DNA of 64,000 nt, from contig NZ_FNEZ01000003.1 in assembly GCF_900100375.1 (NCBI RefSeq), forward strand, positions 117,790 through 181,789. Reading direction: 5' to 3'. A program made the translations under genes and the position numbers. Positions 27,127 to 34,513 of this stretch are shown here, piece by piece; within the stretch, counting starts at the first letter, position 1, and every line of letters begins with the position of its first letter. This stretch comes from Flavobacterium noncentrifugens (GTDB taxonomy: Bacteria; Bacteroidota; Bacteroidia; Flavobacteriales; Flavobacteriaceae). The notes beneath the pieces are model-generated. The model searched no databases and was not told where the DNA came from. It saw nothing but the letters and a program-made list of their open reading frames with translations.

Positions 27127-28416
27127 ATGTCGCATCGAAATACACAACATATGAAAAATTCTGATTTTAGGAAATTGGTAAATTCAATACCTAATGAAAG
27201 TATATTGCGAAATCATGTATATAATTTAGTTATTCCTTCTGAAGAATATGAAGCTGGATATGATTTGATTGGCTTACATAAATTTGTACTTGAAAAAAGT
27301 ACAAAATGGCAACATAGTGATGCTAGTCCTGAGTTTGCTCAGTCGTTAAGTTATTTCAATAACCTTCTTGATGCGATAGAAAAATCTGTTGACACAAATA
27401 TTAATTTATCAGATGGAACAAGACATCACAGTATCATTACCAGCTTAAACCGCGTTAATAATAATATCTTTTTACCTGATTCTGCTAGAATTCTGTTCCT
27501 TCGACATATTTACTCTAACTCTAGAAAGTATTTTAAAGGTGCATTAGCGGTTGTAGCAAAATCCTTAGAATATGGTCAAATGAGTAATGTTGACTATTTT
27601 AACGGTGCGTTCTTAGCTTCAAAGTTTGAGACTCAGGAAGTGGATTCTTTGTCGAGAGAAGAAGCCGAAGAAAAATCGCTTTCACAAATAAAAACAGAAT
27701 TTGATATTGAGCGAACTGAAAAACTAAGTGAATTTGAAAGTATAGTTACATCAACCGAAGAGAAAGCAAATTTAGAAATTGAAAATTTAAAAGGTCTATT
27801 TGACGCCTGGAATGTAGAGTATGGTTCACAAATGGAAGACTTGAAAACAGCAGCCAATTCCGAGATCAATAAAAGTAACGCCTTGGGAAAAAAGCTTCTG
27901 AAAAAATCACTAACTAAGAAAATGCAACTTGAGCAAACATATCGTGAAAACATGCGTTTTCAGGCGCCAGCTGAATATTGGAGAGAAAGAGCGACTACAC
28001 TAAATGCAGAAGGCAAAAGCTTTATGTTATGGCTTATCGCACTTGTAGGTGTGGGTGTGTTAATACTATTTTGGTTACTGTGGCTGACACCGGAAAATAT
28101 GCTTGAAAGTATATTTTCAGGAAGTCCTGCAAAAGCAATTCGTTGGTCGATAATATTTATAACACTTATCTCCTTACTATTTGTCGGAGTACAAGCCGTA
28201 AAAAAAGCGATGTTTTCGAGTTATCACTTAGCACGGGATGCTGAGGAGAGAGAAAAGCTAACTGTATTCTATTTATCATTAATTAAGGATAGTACAATAA
28301 CCCAAGAAGATCGTAGTTTAATCTTACAAGCCCTTTTCAGTAGAGCGGACACAGGAATGCTGAAAGATGATTCAAGTCCTACGATGCCCGGAATATTTGA
28401 CAAGTTTAAAGGATGA
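27127..28416 (+). CDS. DUF6161-type coiled-coil membrane protein
   Basis: A 429-residue protein: a helical N-terminal domain, a long charged coiled coil (about 170-285, EEAEEKSLSQIKTEFDIERT), the segment FQAPAEYWRERATTLN, two membrane helices (LWLIALVGVGVLILFWLLWL; WSIIFITLISLLFVGVQAV), and a conserved C-terminal tail (SSYHLARDAEEREKL, LILQALFSRADTG, SSPTMPG). This plan fits the DUF6161 family, whose role is not known; it may be a membrane-anchored sensor or effector. ATG at 27127 is used; a second at 27151 is possible. The stop TGA lies in a 15-bp box complementary at 14 of 15 positions to the cassette start. Confidence 0.75.
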   Translation: MSHRNTQHMKNSDFRKLVNSIPNESILRNHVYNLVIPSEEYEAGYDLIGLHKFVLEKSTKWQHSDASPEFAQSLSYFNNLLDAIEKSVDTNINLSDGTRHHSIITSLNRVNNNIFLPDSARILFLRHIYSNSRKYFKGALAVVAKSLEYGQMSNVDYFNGAFLASKFETQEVDSLSREEAEEKSLSQIKTEFDIERTEKLSEFESIVTSTEEKANLEIENLKGLFDAWNVEYGSQMEDLKTAANSEINKSNALGKKLLKKSLTKKMQLEQTYRENMRFQAPAEYWRERATTLNAEGKSFMLWLIALVGVGVLILFWLLWLTPENMLESIFSGSPAKAIRWSIIFITLISLLFVGVQAVKKAMFSSYHLARDAEEREKLTVFYLSLIKDSTITQEDRSLILQALFSRADTGMLKDDSSPTMPGIFDKFKG

Positions 28417-28678
28417 ATTGCTGCTAACCGAGAACTGTGCTGAATACAAATAATTTTATTTATTTTTTATCTATCTATCGGAAATATACTACGGTAGTCT
28501 GCATCAAACTCAATTCCTGATTTTGCAATTGCAAAAGCTTGTTTCGATAATTTTTTATACACTGTTATTAACGCGGGTTTCTTGATTTTGCTTTGCTTGT
28601 TTTAGATTTTATATATTTATAAGAGACAAACATTTAATTTTAAAGTGGCTTGCGCATATATTTAATTAGTGGCAAGCT
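28414..28678 (+). repeat. cassette boundary, family B (8)
   Basis: Starts TGAATTGCTGCTAAC (28414-28428), complementary at 14/15 positions to GTTAGTAGCAATTCA at 27110-27124. It continues CGAGAACTGTGCTGAATAC as in site 4, has the palindrome TTTTGCAATTGCAAAA (28521-28536), and ends GCGCATATATTTAATTAG before the box TTAGTGGC. About 265 bp long, nearly twice a family A site. Confidence 0.7.
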
Positions 28679-28698
28679 TACAAAAAAACTCAACAATC

Positions 28699-29556
28699 AT
28701 GATTGGAAATTGTGCATTATATGATATTGAAACTGATTTAAAATTAAGTCATATCATTCCAAAATTTGCTTTTGACTATTTAAAAAAAACAGGAGGAAAA
28801 TATCTAAGAACATTTGAAAATCCTGATCAAAGAGTTCAAGATGGACCAAAAGAATATCTTTTGAGCGAACGGGCAGAACAGGATTTTAGTAAAAGAGAAA
28901 GATGGTTCTCTAATCATGTATTTCTTCCCTATTTAAAAGAAGGTAAAACGTCTTTTTATTATGATGAAAATTTCGGTTATTTCACCGTATCCGTTTTATG
29001 GAGAGTACTTTTAGATCAAACAAATCACCATTCAGTAAAAGCTGAACCAAGATTAGATTTTCTAAATGATGTAAAAGAAGAATGGAAGTTATTTCTGCGA
29101 GATTCCAAATTTCCATACAATTTCAACGATTTAAATATTTTTTTAACTGATAGAGTTAGTTCACATAACACTAATGGAATTAATGTTGATTTATATATGT
29201 CGAGAACTATTGATGCTACAATTATTCATAATGAAGACTACTCAACGGTAGCTGTCTATGTAAAATTTCTTCGTTTTATGATTTGGAGTGTTGTAAAAGG
29301 TAATCCAAACGATTGCGAGGATATAAAAATTAAGTTTACGAGCGGCAATCTTAAAACTCCCCAAAATCTTAGAGATGATTTTTTTGGTGGTTTTTTATTG
29401 AATAGGATTCAAGAAATCGACAACAAACCAAAGGCTAATAAGATCCAGCAACAGAAAATTATGAATGAAGTTATAAAGGGCGAGCAGGACTTTTGGCTAA
29501 CCGATGCGGGAAAAGCTATGGTAAGTGATTACAAAAACAGCAAAGCCAGCCACTAA
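28699..29556 (+). CDS. 'SHIIPKF' HNH-like protein lacking zinc cysteines
   Basis: A 285-residue protein. I choose the ATG at 28699; a GTG at 28669 lies inside the cassette boundary. The N-terminus NCALYDIETDLKLSHIIPKF, then DQRVQDGPKEYLLSERAEQD and FSKRERWFSN, resemble a widespread HNH-like family in which CxxC pairs occur as 'C-x-L-C' and 'LLCxxCE'. Here the second Cys of the first pair is Tyr and both of the second pair are Ser and Ala, so the zinc site looks lost while His-Ile-Ile-Pro is kept. Function is therefore doubtful. Single-gene cassette: TTAGTGGC before and GCCACTAA (including the stop) after. Confidence 0.65.
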   Translation: MIGNCALYDIETDLKLSHIIPKFAFDYLKKTGGKYLRTFENPDQRVQDGPKEYLLSERAEQDFSKRERWFSNHVFLPYLKEGKTSFYYDENFGYFTVSVLWRVLLDQTNHHSVKAEPRLDFLNDVKEEWKLFLRDSKFPYNFNDLNIFLTDRVSSHNTNGINVDLYMSRTIDATIIHNEDYSTVAVYVKFLRFMIWSVVKGNPNDCEDIKIKFTSGNLKTPQNLRDDFFGGFLLNRIQEIDNKPKANKIQQQKIMNEVIKGEQDFWLTDAGKAMVSDYKNSKASH

Positions 29557-29680
29557 GCGAATTTGCGGGTTTTCTGTCGCCGGAAATCATTTATTCACGA
29601 AGAAATATTATCTTGGCAGAGAATACTCGGATCGCTTGCATCAGCAACTGACGGTTAGCGGCCACACGTTATTGGTAAGT
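29545..29680 (+). repeat. attC-like site, family A (9)
   Basis: Left box GCCACTAAGCG overlaps the stop codon. The core is TTCACGAAGAAATATTATCT, TTGGCAGAGAATACTCGG. The apical stem here is TATT/AATA in place of TTTT/AGAA, a compensatory change. Right end GCCACACGTTATTGGTAAGT. Confidence 0.78.
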
Positions 29681-29697
29681 TTTAAAACAATAATATC

Positions 29698-30477
29698 ATG
29701 AAGGAAAAATTCATTTCAGAATTTATATATATAGACGAAAGGCGATTAAATTCATATGTTGAACAAATAAATCCTAGTTCTATGAAATATGAAAAAATCC
29801 CAGAATGGACGGCAGATTTAAGTTTAATTTCACCAAAGATAACATCATCACGTAAAACATATCCAAGGAATTTAACTACTTATGAAAAATTAGAAATACT
29901 AATTGATTTTTTAGACAAAAATAATTTTGTAAACAAAGATGTAACTGATCTAATTTACAGTTTTTCAAATGATTATACGGTAGATTACGTTCCTTTTGCT
30001 TGGCATAAAATAACTGCTACAAGACTGATTATACAACCAGAAAATGAAAGTTCACCTTGTATATATATTTGGGTATACTCAAATTATAATAAAGATTCAG
30101 AAAAGAGAATTAATATATGCTTAATGGAAGATTTCATTCATGATGATATAAGTTTACCTCGCATACCAATATCAGTTTATTCGTCTCTAATTGGAATGTT
30201 AATTAATCAATATGATATTTTTAAACAAACAACTATATTAAACAATGAAGAGTTTTCAGCTATAAAAAAGTTAAATAACTATCATGAATATTCAAAAAAA
30301 TATAGTGTTTTAATGTCAAAATTTATCGGTCAAAATGTAATTGATGTATTAGTAAATGCTGGTGCTAAAATAATTTCACCAAACAGAGATATTGAAGTAC
30401 TTTATAGATTTCGAGAATGTCAATGTCTAAATAGTGGTACACAAATATTTGGTTACCCTCTTGTAATTAAGGTATAA
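29698..30477 (+). CDS. cassette protein, unknown (259 aa)
   Basis: A 259-residue AT-rich-coded protein. The start MKEKFISEFIYIDERRLNSY is somewhat like the opening of DUF6414-type proteins ('FIYLDExRL'), but the rest cannot be assigned. It has alternating strands and helices, a motif IYIWVYSNYN in the middle, and ends REC-QC-LNSGTQIFGYPLV; no membrane segment. Single-gene cassette: GTTATTGGTAAGTTT (29668-29682) before and AAACTTACCCCTAAC (30481-30495) after are complementary at 13 of 15 positions. Confidence 0.65.
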   Translation: MKEKFISEFIYIDERRLNSYVEQINPSSMKYEKIPEWTADLSLISPKITSSRKTYPRNLTTYEKLEILIDFLDKNNFVNKDVTDLIYSFSNDYTVDYVPFAWHKITATRLIIQPENESSPCIYIWVYSNYNKDSEKRINICLMEDFIHDDISLPRIPISVYSSLIGMLINQYDIFKQTTILNNEEFSAIKKLNNYHEYSKKYSVLMSKFIGQNVIDVLVNAGAKIISPNRDIEVLYRFRECQCLNSGTQIFGYPLVIKV

Positions 30478-30480
30478 TGT

Positions 30481-30555
30481 AAACTTACCCCTAACCGCAA
30501 ACTGAAGTTCGAGATTCCATCGGCGGTAATTGGAAACTCGAAGAAAATATTGATC
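30481..30555 (+). repeat. truncated attC-like site (10a)
   Basis: Left box AAACTTACCCCTAAC fits the preceding cassette. It continues GGAAACTCGAAGAAAATATT, a degenerate left half of family A, and then breaks off before the core's right arm. A second, complete site follows at once. Confidence 0.55.
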
Positions 30556-30569
30556 AATAACCCACGGCA

Positions 30570-30712
30570 TCAGCTAACCACCGCTTCAAGAAATTGCCGG
30601 TTTTTAGGTTATTGAATGTTTTGTTTTCACGAAGAAAGTTTTATCTTGGCGGAAAGTACACAGTTCACTTTGATCCGCGACTGCGGTAACAGGCCAAACG
30701 TTAGCTGAAATA
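30570..30712 (+). repeat. attC-like site, family A (10b)
   Basis: Complete family A site: TCAGCTAACC at the left, core TTTTCACGAAGAAAGTTTTA and TCTTGGCGGAAAG, local hairpin CCGC-GACT-GCGG, right end CCAAACGTTAGCTGAAAT. Its left box (30570-30578) is the exact complement of its own right box GTTAGCTGA, as expected for a gene-less cassette or for an excised and re-inserted site. Confidence 0.7.
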
Positions 30713-30760
30713 GCAAGAGGAATTTTGCGTTCTGAAAGTAAAATTTACTACATTGGCTCC

Positions 30761-31771
30761 ATGGAAATATACTCAACCAAATTCCACCAAATCAGAAGTC
30801 GTTACCAAACAAAGAGGCTTAGTAAAAAGTGGAAAAAACATAAATTAGTAAATAAGGCCCTTCGGAGAAAAGGTATTCTTCAACAACGAGAGTATGCTAA
30901 AAAGGATTATTTAAATTATGAGGCTCCACAAAAATTTTCTTTTATCAATAATACGGATGAAGTTTTAAAGTACTTCAATGATATTAGTCAGTTTATCTCA
31001 CGAAAGCAATCTGTTAATTTAGATATTGAAGAAATAAGCGAATTAACTCCAGACACTATAACTTTGTTAATGGCTAAGTTAAACGAAAAAGCAAGTAGAA
31101 AAGTCGGCTTGAGTGGAAACGCTCCAAAGAATCCAAAATTAAAAAAAATGTTTACCGAATCTGGCTTGTATGACTTTGTCAACAGTCACGGAAAAAAAAT
31201 TGCATCCTCTGATAATAAATTATGGAGGCATTCAACGGATTCATTAGTTAAAGGCGAAATGGCAGGGTTAGCTACAGCAGTTTGTAGAAACCTTTTCGCA
31301 GAGCATGGAATTGCTTACGACACAGATAGTTTATATAACCTTTTGGTGGAAGCAATGTCAAATACGCTTCATCATGCTCACAAAGTCTCAAATATAAATT
31401 GGTGGCTTTATTATTACTTAGATAAAGAAACTAAAACTCTAAAATTCAGTTTTATTGATTTAGGAGTTGGAATTTTTAAAAGCGCTAGTTTTGATAGTTA
31501 CCGTAATTTAATTAAGTCTTTCACGCCAGGAAATCAAATTTTGGTTAAGCCATTTTTAGAAGGCAAAATCATCTCTTCGCGTGAGACTGATAAGGCCATT
31601 AGTGGAAAAGGTGTTAAACAAATTATGGATTGCGCTAAGCTTGCTGAGTTTGCAAAATTTATAATAATAACAAATGATGTAAAAATTGATGTTAAAACAC
31701 AACAAAGTGAACAATTAAGTGATAACTTTGCGGGCACATTTATTTATTTTGAAATATCTGTAACTAATTGA
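30761..31771 (+). CDS. GHKL-type ATPase with N-terminal STAS-like part
   Basis: A 336-residue protein from ATG 30761 (a TTG at 30725 would add 12 residues). A basic N-terminus (RYQTKRLSKKWKKHK) leads to a STAS-like region (about 65-140, VNLDIEEISELTPDTITLLM). A histidine-kinase-type ATPase follows (about 170-335) with LLVEAMSNTLHHA (N box), FIDLGVGIF (G1) and ISGKGVKQIM (G2). No HisKA domain, so it is not a classical sensor kinase; it resembles anti-sigma-factor-like or GHKL effector ATPases. First gene of a three-gene cassette with a DUF4325 protein 4 bp downstream and a membrane protein overlapping that. Such ATPase + STAS-like pairs occur in predicted defence loci. Confidence 0.78.
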   Translation: MEIYSTKFHQIRSRYQTKRLSKKWKKHKLVNKALRRKGILQQREYAKKDYLNYEAPQKFSFINNTDEVLKYFNDISQFISRKQSVNLDIEEISELTPDTITLLMAKLNEKASRKVGLSGNAPKNPKLKKMFTESGLYDFVNSHGKKIASSDNKLWRHSTDSLVKGEMAGLATAVCRNLFAEHGIAYDTDSLYNLLVEAMSNTLHHAHKVSNINWWLYYYLDKETKTLKFSFIDLGVGIFKSASFDSYRNLIKSFTPGNQILVKPFLEGKIISSRETDKAISGKGVKQIMDCAKLAEFAKFIIITNDVKIDVKTQQSEQLSDNFAGTFIYFEISVTN

Positions 31772-31775
31772 AAAT

Positions 31776-32135
31776 ATGGAAGTTAAATATAAGATTAACG
31801 TTGCAAAAGATTTTTCCGCTTATCCTGCTGGTCGGTTTAGGACTGAGGGTAAGGCATCTGGTGAAGCATTTTTATTAGATCACATTCTAGGTAAATTATT
31901 GTTGGCATTCAGTGAAAAATGTATTTTAGAAATTGATTTAACAGGGATGAATGGTTATCCATCTTCTTTTATTTCGGGATCTTTTGGTAAAATTAGTTAT
32001 GAAATGGGTAAATTGATTGGACAAGACAAAGCGTCTGCTCTATTCATGAAGCATCTGTCATTAAAATGTGAAGATAGCGCCGCTCGAATAAAAGCTGTTC
32101 AAGATGAAATCAATACGCCTGTGGCTATCAAATAG
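31776..32135 (+). CDS. DUF4325 STAS-like protein
   Basis: A 119-residue protein of the DUF4325 'STAS-like' type: INVAKDFSAYPAGRFRTEG, SGEAFLLDHILGKLL, then LEIDLTGMNGYPSSFISGSF and GKISYEMGKLIGQDKA. STAS domains act as phospho-switchable partners of GHKL kinases (as SpoIIAA with SpoIIAB), and this gene follows a GHKL ATPase gene by 4 bp, so a partner-switching pair is a reasonable inference. The usual SpoIIAA 'DSSG' serine is replaced by 'GYPSSF'. Its 3' end overlaps the next gene by 32 bases. Confidence 0.8.
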   Translation: MEVKYKINVAKDFSAYPAGRFRTEGKASGEAFLLDHILGKLLLAFSEKCILEIDLTGMNGYPSSFISGSFGKISYEMGKLIGQDKASALFMKHLSLKCEDSAARIKAVQDEINTPVAIK

Positions 32136-32721
32136 AAAAATTCCCTGGAATACAATAATAATTGTCGCCTTATTTTGCGTTACCGTTTTAATCGGGATGA
32201 ATTTGGCAATCATTTTTCAGGCCGCTCATGTTCCAGAAATAGATCATAAAATTAGATATTCAGAGTTGCTAAATTGGTCAACGACTTTAGTCGTCGGCTT
32301 TTTTGTAGGATATGTTTTGAAAAACCAATCCGATAATGATAAAGTAGTTAAAGGATACTTGCTTGACGATGTTAAAACAATTTCGAAACTTGTTGAAGAT
32401 TTGAAAGACTATTGCTACTCATTTAAACCTAATCATTCATTCACAGACGAACAAAGAAAAGACATTGATGCGAAAATTAATGTTCTCGATAAAAAGATAA
32501 CGCTATTCTGTAATTTTCTGAAAGATTGTTACACCACAAAGCATAATGCGGTTAACGATATTCTTGTTACTCAACATAATTCTCTTAACAGAATAATTAC
32601 TGGTATAGGATACTATGATAAAGATTGTGAAGATGAATATTTCGACAAGATCGTAGCTGAAGCTTCCAAATTTGAAAGTGAGCTGCGTAGGCTGTATCTT
32701 AGAATAATAAAAGAAATGTAA
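32104..32721 (+). CDS. membrane protein, third gene of the GHKL/STAS trio
   Basis: A 205-residue protein with two membrane helices (TIIIVALFCVTVLIGMNLAIIF; LLNWSTTLVVGFFVGYVL) and a C-terminal helical domain of about 130 residues rich in charged heptads. No family was recognised. Its start overlaps the DUF4325 gene, so translation is likely coupled, and the three products probably work as one system: soluble ATPase, STAS-like switch and membrane part. The cassette start GTTAGCTGAAATAGC (30700-30714) and the sequence after this stop, GCCACTTCAGCCAAC, are complementary at 12 of 15 positions. Confidence 0.7.
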   Translation: MKSIRLWLSNRKIPWNTIIIVALFCVTVLIGMNLAIIFQAAHVPEIDHKIRYSELLNWSTTLVVGFFVGYVLKNQSDNDKVVKGYLLDDVKTISKLVEDLKDYCYSFKPNHSFTDEQRKDIDAKINVLDKKITLFCNFLKDCYTTKHNAVNDILVTQHNSLNRIITGIGYYDKDCEDEYFDKIVAEASKFESELRRLYLRIIKEM

Positions 32722-32905
32722 GCCACTTCAGCCAACCGCCGGTAACCGCAATCGCGGAGGTTTTGGTAGCCGGAAGTTGTCATTTCACGAAGAAAGTTTA
32801 TCTTTGGTGAAAAGAGCTCATTCGGCTCAAGCACCTAATGCTACCGAAGGTTTTAGTTCTCCTGTTTCTATTTCTCTAACGGAACACATAAGCACGTTGT
32901 TGACG
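32722..32905 (+). repeat. attC-like site, family A (11), right part decayed
   Basis: Left box CCACTTCAGCCAACCGCC, hairpin CCGC-AATC-GCGG, core CATTTCACGAAGAAAGTTTA and TCTTTGGTGAAAAGAGC. After this the site degenerates; a possible right box is GCACGTTGTTGAC near 32893. This is the last recognisable site of the main array. Confidence 0.65.
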
Positions 32906-32989
32906 TCCGGATTGCTTTGTCGTAATGGTTAAAATTAATTCTTATTTTTAATTTAACCAATGGTCTTATTCTAGGGGAGTGCTACATAG

Positions 32990-33085
32990 TGAGTTGAGCG
33001 TTATGTTTAAAGAAGAAGGTCTATCTTAGCAGAACTCAGTTTTCTTGAAATTCGGATCCGATTACCGGCGAAAGTTAACTACAAT
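32990..33085 (+). repeat. attC-like remnant at the array end
   Basis: TTGAGCGTTATGTTTAAAGA is followed by AGAAGGTCTATCTTAGCAGA and ACTCAG, a half copy of the family A core, then CGGCGAAAGTTAAC. No gene is attached. It marks a decayed boundary between the plus-strand array and the minus-strand DUF262 pair. Confidence 0.5.
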
Positions 33086-33173
33086 AACAGCTCCGATTCA
33101 GAAACTACGAATCAGCAAACAACCTCTCGACGACGAACTGATCAAGCTTCGCTAAAGTTAGAAATCGTTCAAT

Positions 33174-34442
33174 TTAGTATTTGTTCGAATTATATAATAA
33201 AACATTTGAAATCAAGTATCTTAACCTGAATTTTAAATCATATTCCATTTCAATTGAATCTGATTCAGCGCATATTCTAAGCAACGTTTCTAAATTTTCT
33301 ATATGGCCTGTTTTTTCTCTCGAAAACAAATCTTTCAATTTTGTGACGTTTTTGAACGGACTATTGTTAGTAACCAATTTATGTTCAATCTTGCTTCTTA
33401 ATTCGTCATAGTCTTTTGAACCGTTGTAGAAATGAAAATCATTTTTCATTACTTCCCCCAAATTAAATAATTCACTAACACTAGAAAAGGTTTCAAAGAA
33501 TTTCTCACTCGAGACCGTATGTTTAGAGACGACTGAGTTTTTTATTTTATTTTCGTCCTGGTTTGGAAACAGATAAATTTTCTTAGTGCTACTTGAACTA
33601 GGAAAAAATTCAAGAGCGTTGTAGACACCAAATGAAGTATTTCCCTGATCTTCATTACGTATGGATATGGACGATCTCAAAAAGCCAATGTCTCCCAATT
33701 TAATTGCCTTTTTTTGAGAAATGATTAAATCCAATTTAGATTCGCTTATTGATACTGAGGAAATAAAGAATTCAGTTTCAGGGTTTGAAGTTTTAAATTT
33801 GTTTAGCTCCAATAGTGCCATGACGAAAGATTCCGCGATACCGTATTCCTTATATGATGACGAGTTGATACTTTTCAAATAGTAATCATCGCCATGACTT
33901 AAAATTCGAAACAATTTAGTTTTCGCCGAATCTTTATTGTTACTATAGTAAGCAGACCACGAGTTATTCAGATCATTTAATAATCTCTTTTTGTTCGGCT
34001 TTTTCCCTAATGACTTAACGTATTGCGATAAACTTTTATCGTTATAAAATAGATTTATTGAATCATAAATGGCTTCAGCTTCCAATGAGTCGTAAACGAT
34101 TTCACTTTCACCCTCGTTCTCGACTCCATTTTTGATCGTGAAAATGTACACAGGCTTTTGGCTTTCGCTGTCAAATTTCAATTCAGAACTTACATCGCTT
34201 TCTTTTGCTTCTAAGCGAATTAATTTAAACCTCCTAGAATATAAACGTATCAAATTGTAAAGGAATTCAACCTTTTCAATTTCAATTTGGTAATTTTTGT
34301 CTAGATTATATTTATTTATAATCAATTCTCTGAGTTCTTCGTTATCGATTAACCCTAATAAATCTTCAGTGTAAATAAAATCTTCTGATTTTTGATCGTT
34401 TAAAGGATATCTCTTGGCCCTAAAATAGTCTGTATTGTTCAT
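33174..34442 (-). CDS. unknown partner of the DUF262 protein (422 aa)
   Basis: A 422-residue AT-rich-coded protein of unknown family, without signal peptide or membrane helix. It is mixed alpha/beta, rich in Ser, Lys and Asn, with segments such as LLGLIDNEELRELIINKYNL and FRILSHGDDYYLKSI. It lies 71 bp downstream of the DUF262/DUF1524 gene on the same strand, and probably belongs to the same transcript. GmrSD-type and related DUF262 systems often have a second gene; this may be its specificity or effector partner. Both genes run against the cassette array. Confidence 0.65.
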   Translation of the reverse strand: MNNTDYFRAKRYPLNDQKSEDFIYTEDLLGLIDNEELRELIINKYNLDKNYQIEIEKVEFLYNLIRLYSRRFKLIRLEAKESDVSSELKFDSESQKPVYIFTIKNGVENEGESEIVYDSLEAEAIYDSINLFYNDKSLSQYVKSLGKKPNKKRLLNDLNNSWSAYYSNNKDSAKTKLFRILSHGDDYYLKSINSSSYKEYGIAESFVMALLELNKFKTSNPETEFFISSVSISESKLDLIISQKKAIKLGDIGFLRSSISIRNEDQGNTSFGVYNALEFFPSSSSTKKIYLFPNQDENKIKNSVVSKHTVSSEKFFETFSSVSELFNLGEVMKNDFHFYNGSKDYDELRSKIEHKLVTNNSPFKNVTKLKDLFSREKTGHIENLETLLRICAESDSIEMEYDLKFRLRYLISNVLLYNSNKY

Positions 34443-34513
34443 AGTTTAGTTTTTTGTAATTTGTTAACTTTATTTAATGAAGCAGCTCGTTGTAATTTTT
34501 AAGTTAGTTTTAA

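Noticed and set aside
22541..32905. Family A repeats as insertion sequences or MITEs
   Set aside because: They occur exactly between genes in one orientation, with no target duplication or transposase, and the cassette-end pairs fit attC logic better.
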